Shown piece by piece: positions 1 through 9,500 of a DNA stretch of 11,340 nucleotides; position 1 is the stretch's first letter, and the number at the start of each line of letters is the position of its first letter. The notes beneath the pieces were generated by a model. That model worked only from the letters and a program-made list of their open reading frames with translations, was not told the DNA's origin and did not search any database. The stretch spans positions 1-11,340 of the forward strand of contig CAJVPJ010001219.1 in the NCBI GenBank assembly GCA_910592205.1, in the 5' to 3' direction. The translations under genes were made by a program, and so were the position numbers. The stretch comes from Paraglomus occultum (lineage: Eukaryota; Glomeromycota; Glomeromycetes; Paraglomerales; Paraglomeraceae).

Positions 1-305
1 ACACTAAGAACACACCGATGCTAAACGACTTCTAAGCTGCTTATATACTTTATCGTCTACTAATTGATCTATTTTTAACATCGATCTAAATTCTAATTAC
101 TAATCTACCATCACTATTGTTACTTTAGCCGTTGCTGCGCAAATAGCAGCAAATATTTGCTGCCGGTATTACTTTACTGCATTAGCAGCAAATATTTGCT
201 GCCCGTATCACCGTTCGGCACTTGTCTTACATTCCAATCATCTGTGTACCGTTGTTGGTGACACCTATCGGAATACGTCATCTTAGGCTCTTGATCCTCA
301 CACAG
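1..305. other. AT-rich non-coding stretch at the left edge
   Basis: No supported gene. The only clear structure is the palindromic repeat pair at 144-211. The last bases before 306 (TCCTCACACAG) form an acceptable 3' splice site, so part of this stretch may be an intron of the decayed gene that follows. Confidence 0.5.
144..211. repeat. Two copies of a 29-bp direct repeat, each holding a perfect 18-bp palindrome
   Basis: GCAGCAAATATTTGCTGC is its own reverse complement and occurs at 146-163 and again at 185-202. The copies sit in a longer direct repeat (144-172 and 183-211, offset 39 bp) with two mismatches. A degenerate half (TTGCTGC at 132-138) precedes the first copy, so this part can also pair with the first palindrome. 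A shorter match (TTGCTGCCGTATT) appears at 427-439. This could be a remnant of a small inverted-repeat element or a dyad protein-binding site; the sequence alone does not decide. Confidence 0.85.
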
Positions 306-967
306 TGAACTTGAGTGTCTGAAATCGGAGGCTATATCAGCAGAGCTGGCACGGCCAAAACCTGTCGTTGGTGGAGATGTCGAAAAAAATATAATCAAGG
401 ATAGTGATCTAAGTAAATATTACACCTTGCTGCCGTATTTCTTATCTCCTACAATTGGACAACCAAAAAAAGCAGCCTAGTGGTTTATGACTAACAAACT
501 TCAACTCAAAACTAAGTTCGCATTTAACTCCGGCTAACTCAATCGCTGAAATAGTTGGAGAACAAGGTGAAGAAAGAGTGTATCAACTTTTATTAAATAA
601 TAAAAAAATTAACCCTATGACTCGAAACCTTCCGGAGAAGAGGTGAGGCGAGCCGAGCGCAACCGCTCTGGTATACGCGGAAAAAATATGGATCCAATAG
701 AAAAAATTAAGTTTAATAAAAGTGAGGATAATCTGGCTTGCTGATGAGATTACTGAACTACCAAAAAATGATACCGCGATTAGTCCTAAGATAAATGAGA
801 AAACTAACATTAGCGAAATTGGTTCGATGAATTTCATACCCGTGGATCGCGAGAATGGTCTTGCCGGAGGCAGTCACACAGTGGCTAGCGATATTGGTTC
901 TTTACATTTCATAATAATCAATAAAATAAATTACCAACCTATCATACGTAAAAAGTCACATGCCTGA
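306..967 (+). pseudogene. Decayed plus-strand protein gene of unknown family
   Basis: I do not recognise the product. Three protein-like stretches follow one another in different frames. The first runs from a possible CACAG acceptor at 305 to a TAG at 478-480 and contains SDLSKYYTLLPYFLSP. The second is open from 491 to a TGA at 644-646 and contains GEQGEERVYQLLLNN. It includes a candidate intron end at 554 (CTAAC at 534-538, then AAATAG) that pairs in phase with a GTAAAT donor at 413. At about 613-616 the sense moves to another frame, which stays open to a TGA at 742-744 and contains YDSKPSGEEVRRAERNRSG. At about 742 it returns to the former frame and runs to a TGA at 965-967, with DEITELPKN. 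The two shifts look like a one-base loss (INP then YDSKP) and a one-base gain. The last part has a two-copy 25-codon repeat (SEIGSMNFI and SDIGSLHFI). Decay is inferred; a spliced functional gene or chance open frames remain possible. Confidence 0.4.
811..913 (+). repeat. Imperfect 28-bp repeat with 75-bp period
   Basis: The 28 bases starting at 811 and at 886 match at 23 positions; both begin TAGCGA and end ATTTCATA. The period of 75 bp equals 25 codons, and in the open frame both copies read as similar peptides (ISEIGSMNFI and ASDIGSLHFI). Substitutions are partly conservative, which suggests an old coding repeat. Confidence 0.6.
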
Positions 968-1511
968 AAAATCGATCAACATACTTTTTATGCATGATGT
1001 AATCGTGTGACCTGTTTTTTTTAAAAATTTAGAACTTTATTGCCTAACTACAGATAAACTGCTAAAGCTAATTTTAACTTATATGCAAAGCATACAGAGG
1101 TACAATAAAGAGCTTGGCTAAAAAGCCCGGAAAGTAAGTGGAGTAATACTAATTATAATTAAAGATATTGTTGATATATGTATATTAATATGGGTATGAA
1201 TGTTTATGTAATTGAAGTGTTTGTAGAATGATTGTGGGATAGGATGGTTCTAATGATAAGGTTGGTTGATGGCCAGGGTAAGTATGGAGTATGAGAGGAG
1301 GATGGCTATCACCTGGAAAATTTTCTGCTGAAAAGTAACGTGATACACGTATAGTGAAATCAAATACATTTCTCATGTCCATGTCCCATCATATACTAAT
1401 ACCCAATCTACCATTCTTTTATAAAACTCCTCCCAATACACCTTAAACACAATAGCTTATAACTGCTAATCACCCCTCAAAAGTTAGGATTATTCCGATT
1501 TTTAACTCCAG
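968..1511. other. Non-genic stretch upstream of the SAM-domain gene
   Basis: AT-rich sequence in which I see no convincing gene. Short open frames exist on the minus strand (for example 1373-1456 and 1185-1382) but lack starts, splice support or a recognisable product. The right-hand part presumably contains the promoter of the gene starting at 1632; I cannot place a TATA box or start site with confidence. Confidence 0.5.
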
Positions 1512-1575
1512 TCCTGCTTCCTGCTTCTTCTCCAGACGCTTCTTCTTCTCTTCCAGCTTTGTCTTCTTTTTCTTG
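1512..1575 (+). promoter_or_regulatory. Pyrimidine-rich leader tract upstream of the SAM-domain gene
   Basis: About 64 bases are strongly C/T biased on the plus strand, with repeated CTTCTT blocks, and end about 57 bases before the ATG at 1632. CT-rich tracts near transcription starts are common in fungal promoters, so a role near the start site is plausible inference. On the minus strand the tract is all purine and therefore open in all frames, including a 37-codon lysine/glutamate-rich frame from an ATG at 1583; I treat that as a composition effect. Confidence 0.4.
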
Positions 1576-1631
1576 TGTACCATTCCGCAGTCTACCAATA
1601 AAATCCACCAAAAAATCGTATATAACTCAAA

Positions 1632-2685
1632 ATGTCAACTCCAGCTTCGTCTTCTAGCAGTGTGACCGAAGAAAAACAGGCTCCCACTTTAGCTGAACTG
1701 GTTAGAAAGTATGATACGGAAAATCTTATCGAATTTTTGAAGGAGCAGAAAGACTTGCAACTTGACGAAACTCATTTCGAAATCTTACGCAATGAGATCA
1801 CCGGACGCACATTCCTCAAATTGACCAAGGAAGAATTCATGCAAGATGGGTTGAAGAGAGGGCCTGCTACGACTCTTGCCGACTATGCCAAGGAAATCAA
1901 GGAGAAAAAATTGAGGGCGTTTTCATCGTACCGCAGTCTAAGAGAAGTGTTATTAAGATATGACCTCGATAGTGATGGTACAGAATCCATCCCGCTATTT
2001 ACCCTTCCAACCTATGAGATTCAAGACAATGATAAGCATTTTGCGCATTGTATGGCCGAGATTTTAGTCCGACTGAAAAATTACGGGACCTTACTCGTCG
2101 ATAGCTTGGAAAGTATGCGGAATGAATACGTCGTGGCTTTACTACATTCTGCCCTCCATATCGTACGAGATGACACACAAAAGGAGTTTAATATGAGACC
2201 GCAACATGAAATCACGGGAGAAAAAAGTACAGGCCGAGTCGATTACGCAATCAAGGTATATTTTTCTATGGTTAACATGTAAAAGCCAAATAATTTCTAA
2301 TGCGTTGATTATAGGAAACCGAGGATTTGATTTGCATCACTGAGGATAAACAGCACAAAGTCCCAATGGGGTACGCGCAAAATATTGCGCAATTGGAGAG
2401 CTCGTTCGAAACAAACAAGAAAAAACGAAAAGCCAGTGAGGCATTTGACGACGACTTTGATTACCTATATGGTATCGTTACAACAGGTAAATATGGAATT
2501 TTAATCGTATTTTTAATGATTACATCTCTCAAAATTATCCATAAATTCTAGGGAAGGATTGGCACTTTCTCCTATATAGCCCTAACGAAATTTCGCAAGG
2601 CAGTAAGTTGCCGTACACCATCGAATTCACCGAAGATGCTTTGAAAGAGGATTCCGAAGACACCTCACTTTACGCAAGAGTGTGA
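1632..2685 (+). CDS. SAM-domain protein with PD-(D/E)XK nuclease-like domain, three exons, C-terminus probably frameshifted
   Basis: Exons are 1632-2255, 2315-2486 and 2552-2685, giving 309 residues; both introns have GT-AG ends and splicing keeps frame. Residues about 28-92 look like a sterile alpha motif: FL repeats, then ITGRTFLKLTKEEF and a closing helix, a fold used for protein-protein contact. After a linker, residues about 140-275 carry a pattern matching the restriction-endonuclease fold: a helix with E165, GRVDYAI with D204, then a hydrophobic strand ending in E218-D219-K220 (the ExK motif), and a later strand DWHFLLYS. That set suggests a metal-dependent nuclease or a derived binding domain; activity is inference. 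I associate this SAM plus nuclease-like layout with expanded families in arbuscular mycorrhizal fungi, some related to Crinkler-type modules. The ATG at 1632 has A at -3 and is the first in frame. The stop at 2683-2685 looks premature, because a plausible tail continues in another frame. Substrate and location are unknown; the lost tail would be strongly basic. Confidence 0.85.
2256..2314 (+). other. Intron 1 of the SAM-domain gene (59 nt)
   Basis: Begins GTATAT and ends ATTATAG, and contains in-frame stops if read through. It falls between codons 208 and 209 (phase 0). Removing it joins the D204 strand to the E218-x-K220 strand of the nuclease-like motif, which supports the splice. An internal TTTCTAATG is a good branch-point candidate. 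Confidence 0.85.
2487..2551 (+). other. Intron 2 of the SAM-domain gene (65 nt)
   Basis: Begins GTAAAT and ends ATTCTAG and is AT-rich. It splits a glycine codon after its first base. Joining the flanks gives GIVTTGKDWHFLLYS, a continuous strand-like stretch, which supports these boundaries. Confidence 0.85.
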
Positions 2686-2792
2686 GAAAGGTATTGGGCG
2701 TTATCGTTGGTTTGTTGAAGGATAGGGCGTGTGTTGAAAAATCCCCCGCCAGCAAGAGAGCTAGGGTTGAGGGATACCGCGCCAAAAAATGA
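2661..2792 (+). pseudogene. Frameshifted C-terminal tail of the SAM-domain gene
   Basis: A 43-codon frame from 2661 to a TGA at 2790-2792 overlaps the end of exon 3 in a different phase. It reads as an amphipathic stretch (KVLGVIVGLLKDRACVE) followed by a basic end (KRARVEGYRAKK) resembling a nuclear localisation signal. Loss of one base near 2660 would explain why the main frame stops at 2683 while this sense continues. Either a real mutation or an assembly error would produce it. I see no intron that would reconcile the frames. Confidence 0.65.
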
Positions 2793-2820
2793 TGTAATTG
2801 TACCCGACTTTGTAGTTTAT

Positions 2821-2866
2821 TTTTTGGATAATAAAGAAATGGATTTTTGGATAATAAAGAAATGAA
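2821..2866 (+). terminator. Tandem 23-bp duplication carrying two AATAAA poly(A) signals
   Basis: Two adjacent copies (2821-2843 and 2844-2866) are identical for their first 21 bases. Each holds AATAAA (2830-2835 and 2853-2858). They lie about 30-75 bases after the end of the frameshifted tail, the expected place for the 3' end signal of the SAM-domain gene. The duplication is seen directly; the polyadenylation role is inferred. Confidence 0.6.
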
Positions 2867-3506
2867 TTTTTTACACGTGATTTTTTGATTGCGAGTTTTG
2901 GTGAAACGATCTCGTGCCGTTCCTATACCCCAGATAGCTTTGTGGGATGTGATTTTTAACTATGATTGCTTTGCAATCGCCTGAATAGTGAGCTTTTCAC
3001 GCGTTACGCATATCTCTGACCGGAAATGTCAATCGTATTACTGTGTGTTCCATTACCAGTATATTGATCATAGTAATACACCCGAAATAGATCTCACATA
3101 CCCGAAATAGATCATGTAATAATTATCCCAGATATAGAACGACACATCATCAATATTGATCACTAAACCAACTTTCTATCGCTCTATGCTGATCTCTGAT
3201 TCGCAAATTTAAAACACATGACATTGCTCCATTATTGCTTTGCAGGCCCATAGTATTAGTCTATCATGACCAAATGTTAGCAAATTTTTTACTTCTCATA
3301 TGGACCATTTTTAACGTTCGATCCGTAAAATTTTATGGCGTGAAAAGATTTTCTTATTAGTAGTAGTAGTATTATTATGACCCTGCACAATTTTTTATAA
3401 TGTTGTGTAACGCCAATATTTGAGTCGATCGTGCTTCAACCCGCAGGCAAGTATTTTCATTCTCTCTAACGCCCGCGATTTATTCGTTCCTTAATTTACG
3501 AACAAG
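2867..3506. other. Intergenic region with the presumed promoter of the Brr2 gene
   Basis: No gene is visible on either strand. It contains a small dyad (GATTGC, three bases, GCAATC at about 2963-2977), a direct repeat at 3081-3113, a short TAG/ATT microsatellite at 3356-3378, and a TATAA at 3396-3400 about 110 bases before the Brr2 ATG. None of these is proven functional. Confidence 0.45.
3081..3113. repeat. Two direct copies of CCCGAAATAGATC, 20 bp apart
   Basis: CCCGAAATAGATC occurs at 3081-3093 and again at 3101-3113. The exact match extends one to two bases leftwards, with a TCACATA spacer. The pair lies about 400 bases upstream of the Brr2 start. It could be a short tandem duplication or a paired binding site. 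Confidence 0.7.
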
Positions 3507-6500
3507 ATGGCAGAACAAATAGCTAGAGGCAATCAATATCAATATACTGCCAACTCCAATCTAGTACTTCAGGCAAACAGATCAGAGCTGCCTCGTCGAG
3601 ATCATGAACCCTCTGGAGAACCAGAATCACTATGGGGAAAGATCAACCCAAAAGACTTTGGAAATAAAGCACAGAGGACTAGTATAAAAGATCTGAAAGC
3701 GAAAAAAGAAAAGGCACTGAGGGCCGAGGAAGCTGCTGAGATGAAACGACGGAAGAAGAAGGAGAGTGCACTAAAGAAAGCCTATGGGTACTCTAATGTC
3801 CTGGCTGCTACGGAAGATCTTGAAGGTTTAAGCTATCGTCCCAGAACAAAAGAAACCCGTGAAACATATGAGTTAATTCTCGCCTTCGTTCACCAGAACC
3901 TTGGCGATCAAGTCCAAGATGTCATTCGTAGTGCAGCTGATAATGTATTGGAAATACTGAAAACTGATACCTTGAAAGATTATGATAAGAAGAGGGAGAT
4001 GGAAAGCATTATTGGAACACTTAAGGCTGAAAAGTTTGCACAACTTGTTAATCTTGGGAAGAAGATCACAGATTACCAAACTGGAGATGCTATGGACATC
4101 GACAAGGACGGTGAGCGCGCCGGTGAAATAGACGATGAGTTAGGCGTTGCTGTAGTATTTGACGAAGAGGAAGAGGAAGAAGATGAATACGGAAAATTTG
4201 AGGTTGAATCAGAAGAAGATGATGACGAGGCAGGCGTTGAGGCAGAAACAACTGGTGTGCTCGGTGTGGGTACTGTGAAAGAGGATGAAGACAAAGCACG
4301 CTTATCAGAAGATGAGAATGAAGGATTTAAAACTGTAATAGGTCCAGAAATTAGTAAATCGGTTAAGATAACAGGAGCTCAGGCAGATCAGAAGATTTCT
4401 CCTCACGATATCGACGCGTTCTGGCTACAGCGTTTGATAGCCAACTACTATTCGGATCCACATACAGCGCAAGAGAAGACTACCAGTACAATGCAGATTT
4501 TGGCATCTGATATTAATACTCGCGATTGTGAAAACGAATTGATGAATTTGTTTGATTATGATAAATTTGATCTAGTCAAGATACTTACCCGTAATCGAGA
4601 TCTTATATTATGGTGTACCAAGTTGGCTAGAGCCAGTACAGATACCGAGAGACAACAATTGGAACGTGAAATGAACGAAAAGGGAGTGAAATGGATTCTT
4701 AAAGATCTTGGCGGAGAGAGGATACGCAGAGGTGAAGGGGCTGCTCGCAAAGGGGTTGTTGAAAATGCCATGGAAATAGACGAGAGACCGGCGCCTATTC
4801 AGGGACCTTTACCTGCTGCTGTTAAGGCTACGCTACCCCCGGGAGTGACTGTTGCACCAAAAAGTGTTGTCGATCTAGAATCACTGATGTTCGCTCAAGG
4901 TGGACATTTGATGACCAATAAAAAGTGTAAATTACCTGATGGCTCATTCAAGCGATTATTCAAGGGCTATGAGGAAATTCACGTGCCTGCTCCTAAACCG
5001 AAACCGTTCGCGGCTGATGAGAAAGAATTACTGATCACTGATATGCCTGAATGGGCTCAGGCTGCGTTTAAAGGTGCTGAAAAACTCAACAGAGTACAAA
5101 GTAGAGTATATCCTGCTGCGTTCACGACGGATGAGAATATATTACTTTGTGCACCGACAGGTGCTGGTAAAACGAATGTAGCTATGCTCTGTATATTAAA
5201 TGAACTTGGCAAGCATCGCGATGAGGACACTGGTGTGATTGATTTAGATGCATTCAAGATCGTATATGTTGCACCAATGAAAGCACTGGTGCAAGAAATG
5301 GTAGGCAATTTTTCGGTTAGATTACAACCATATGGCATCAAGGTAGCTGAGTTAACAGGTGATCGACAACTTACTAAACAACAAATAGCAGAGACACAAA
5401 TTATTATTACTACTCCTGAAAAATGGGACGTGATTACTAGGAAAGCAACGGATAGAAGTTATACTAATTTGGTCAAACTTATAATTATCGATGAGATCCA
5501 TCTTCTACATGACGATCGTGGTCCAGTTATAGAGAGCATAGTATCTCGGACTATCAGACATATGGAACAGACCCAAGAGTTGATTAGACTAGTTGGATTG
5601 TCAGCTACGTTACCCAACTACGATGATGTAGCCACCTTCTTACGAGTAGACAAAAAAAAAGGACTCTTCTTTTTTGATAGTACATACAGACCATGTCCAT
5701 TGAAACAAGAATTTATTGGCGTAACAGAGAAAAAGGCTATAAAGCGATTCCAAGTAATGAACGAAGTAACTTATCAAAAAGTCATGGAAAGAGCTGGTCG
5801 CAACCAGGTATTAATATTTGTGCATTCACGCAAAGAGACAGCCAAGACGGCCAAGACTATTCGTGACATGGCCCTAGAGAAAGATTCAATTGGTAGATTC
5901 TTGAGAGAGGATTCTGCTAGTCGTGAAATTTTACAAACTGAATCAACGACGGTCAAAGATACCAATCTTCAAGACTTGTTACCTTATGGTTTTGCTATCC
6001 ATCACGCCGGTATGACCCGTGCTGATCGTACATTGGTAGAGGAATTATTTGACGGTAAGCATATTCAGGTGTTGGTTTCCACAGCTACCCTGGCGTGGGG
6101 CGTCAATCTGCCCGCGCATACAGTCATTATCAAAGGAACCCAAATATACTCTCCTGAGAAGGGCCGATGGGTCGAACTTAGTCCGGAGGACGTTCTGCAG
6201 ATGTTAGGTCGAGCTGGTAGGCCTCAATATGACACTGAGGGCGAAGGTATCACAATCACTTCGAATACCGAGCTACAATATTATTTGTCACTTCTCAATC
6301 AACAACTGCCGATTGAAAGTCAGTTTATTAGTAAATTGGCCGATAACTTGAATGCAGAAATCGTCCTTGGCACAGTGCGTAATCGTGATGAAGCAGTACA
6401 ATGGCTAGGATATACCTATCTCTACGTGAGGATGTTGCGTAATCCAACATTATATGGAATTAAATTAGAGGACTACGAGGAAGATCCTACTCTAGAGCAG

Positions 6501-9500
6501 AAACGCGTTGATCTGATCCATTCTGCCGCTCTTCTACTTGATAAATCGAATCTAATTAAATATGACAAGAAAACTGGTAGATTCCAAGTTACAGAATTGG
6601 GTCGTATCGCTTCACACTACTATATCACTCATAGCTCAATGGCTACCTATAATCAGCATTTGAAGCCAATGATGGGTCACATCGAATTATTCAGAGTATT
6701 TGCGCTCTCTGATGAATTCAAACACATCCCCGTGAGAGAGGAAGAGAAGCTTGAACTATCCAAGTTGTTAGAACGTGTGCCTGAACCTGTGAAAGAAGGT
6801 ATCGAAGAATCAACCGCAAAGATAAATGTCCTACTACAAGCCTACATATCTAAACTTAGCTTGGAGGGATTCGCTCTTGTTTCAGACATGGTTTATGTCA
6901 CTCAATCTGCTAACAGAATTCTAAGAGCAATGTTTGAGATATGTCTGAGACGTGGATGGGCGCAATTATCCAGAAGAGCTTTGGATCTCTGTAAAATGGT
7001 AGATAAACGTATGTGGCTATCAATGACTCCACTGCGACAATTTAGACAATTGCCATTAGACTTGATCAAAAGAATTGAAAAGAAGGACTTTCCATGGGAG
7101 AGATATTTCGATCTTAATCCGCAGGAAATCGGAGAATTTATTGGAATTCCCAAGGCCGGAAAGACAGTTCATAAATTCGTCCACCAATTTCCGAAACTAG
7201 ATATTCAGACATATGTTCAGCCAATTACTCGATCATTACTGAGAATAGAACTCAGGATTACACCTGATTTCCAGTGGGATGAAAAAGTTCACGGAACAGC
7301 TGAAGCATTTTGGGTCTTAGTAGAAGATGTGGATGGCGAAGTTATTCTCTATCATGATTCATTCATCCTCAAACAGAAATACGCCGAAGAAGATCATACT
7401 ATTACATTCACCGTACCTCTGTTCGAACCATTGCCACCCAATTATTTTATATCCGTAATCTCAGACAGATGGCTTCATTGTGAGACCAAGTTACCAATTT
7501 CATTTAGACACCTGATTCTTCCTAAGAAATACCCCCCACACACAGAACTTCTCGATTTGCAGCCATTACCCGTCTCTGCGTTGCGGAATCGTGAAGCTGA
7601 AGTATTGTATAGTTCATGGGTTGATAAGTTTAATCCCATCCAGACTCAAGTATTCAACGCTTTATATAATAGCGATGATAATGTGTTTGTTGGAGCTCCA
7701 ACTGGAAGTGGTAAAACTGTATGTGCTGAGTTTGCTCTTCTCCGTCTGTGGAGTAAATCAAACAGAGGCAGATGTGTATACATTGCCCCATTCCAAGAAG
7801 TGATCGATTTACAGATGACTGAGTGGAAACAGAAGTTTAGCAACTATAAAGAGGGGAAGAACGTCGTTGCGCTTACCGGGGAGACGAGTGCTGATTTGAA
7901 GTTATTGGAAGCAGGTGATGTTATTTTTGCTACGCCAACTCAATGGGATGTTTTATCTCGCAGGTGGAGACAACGAAAGAATGTACAGGCAATCGCATTA
8001 GTTATTGCGGATGAATTACATCTCATTGGCAGTGATGTTGGTCCCACTTATGAAATAGTATTGTCCCGTATGAGATTTATCGCTCACGATACGGGCAACC
8101 CCATCAGAATAGTGTGTCTGAGCACATCACTTGCCAATGCTCAAGATTTGGGTGAATGGGTTGGATGTTCTCCGCAAACTATATTCAATTTTCATCCAAG
8201 CGTACGACCCGTTCCCCTGGAGATACATATTCAAAGTTACGGCATTCCACACTTTGCCTCTCTAATGATGGCAATGGCTAAGCCTACATATGTTGCAATT
8301 ACCAGCTATTCAGCAGATAGGCCTGCGCTTATCTTTGTACCGTCAAGGAAACAATGTCGATTGACTGCAGTTGACCTGCTCACGTTTTGCGCTGCTGATG
8401 ACTCTCCTGATCGTTTTTTACATGCCAACTTGGAAGATATCGAGGAGCATCTGAGTCGTGTAACTGATAAAGCTTTAGTAGAGACTTTGCGTCATGGAGT
8501 TGGTTTTTACCACGAAGCCCTTAGTAAACAGGATAAAAGGATAGTAGGACAATTGTACGATTCAGGCGCAATTCAGGTTGTAGTTGCTTCACGAGATACA
8601 TGCTGGGGATTGAATCTGAGCTGTCACATGGTAGTTATTATGGGAACTCAATATTTCGAAGGAAAAGAACACCGCTATGCTGACTATCCAATAACAGATG
8701 TTCTTCAAATGATGGGTCGTGCATGCCGGCCGAGAGAAGATGATACTGGCCGATGCGTATTAATGTGCCAAGGCATTAAGAAAGATTACTATAAGAAATT
8801 CTTGTACGAAGCATTGCCTGTAGAATCTCATCTTGATCGTCACCTGCACGACCATTTCAATGCAGAGATAGTTACAAAGACTATACGTAACAAACAAGAT
8901 GCTGTTGACTACCTCACATGGACTTTCCTATATCGTCGTATGGTTGAGAATCCCAATTACTATGCAATGCAGGGGTCCGACCACCGGCATTTGTCAGATC
9001 ACCTGTCAGAATTAGTCGAGACAACAGTTAACGATTTGACTACATCCAAATGTATCACTCTCGAGGATGAAATGAATGTATCTCCTCTGAATCTTGGTAT
9101 GATTGCGGCCTATTATAATGTCAGTTATATCACTGTTGAGATGTTCGGCATGAGTCTTACAGAAAAGACGAAGCTCAAGGGACTCTTGGAGATCGTCTCG
9201 TCGGCTGCTGAATTCGAGAGCATACCTATCAGACATCACGAAGACATCTTACTCAAGAAGATATATGATAGGTTACCTGTTAAGCTTGGTAATCCGAAGT
9301 TTAATTCACCGCACATTAAAACGAACATACTCCTCCAATCGCACTTTTCCAGAACCCAACTACCACCTGACTTGCAATCAGATCAGATAGTTGTACTAGG
9401 CAAGGTGATCTCTCTTTTGCAGGCTATAGTTGATGTGATCAGTTCTAACGGATGGCTGAATCCGGCATTGGCGGCAATGGAGTTGGCACAGATGTGCGTA

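Noticed and set aside
174-398. Minus-strand open frame of 74 codons
   Set aside because: It overlaps the palindrome repeats and the more protein-like plus-strand stretch, and has no recognisable domain.
606-680. tRNA-like or SINE-like signals on the minus strand (TACCAGAGCGG as box A, GTTTCGAGTC as box B, about 33 bp apart)
   Set aside because: Box B carries an extra base, and the acceptor and T-arm do not pair. The segment is also part of the open plus-strand frame.
1185-1382. Minus-strand open frame of 65 codons
   Set aside because: Composition is irregular, there is no domain, and no splice or start support.
1373-1456. Minus-strand frame of 27 codons rich in W and Y (VYWEEFYKRMVDW)
   Set aside because: It looks like protein but is too short, lacks an upstream start, and no phase-compatible intron joins it to the purine-tract frame.
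1619-1625. TATATAA just before the SAM gene start
   Set aside because: Seven bases before the ATG is too close to act as its TATA box.
3310-3325. GTTCGATCC resembling a tRNA B box
   Set aside because: The flanks do not form a T-arm stem and no A box lies at the right distance.
4073-4299. Two minus-strand serine- and histidine-rich open frames
   Set aside because: They are antisense to the acidic Asp/Glu stretch of Brr2, where purine-rich codons leave the other strand free of stops.
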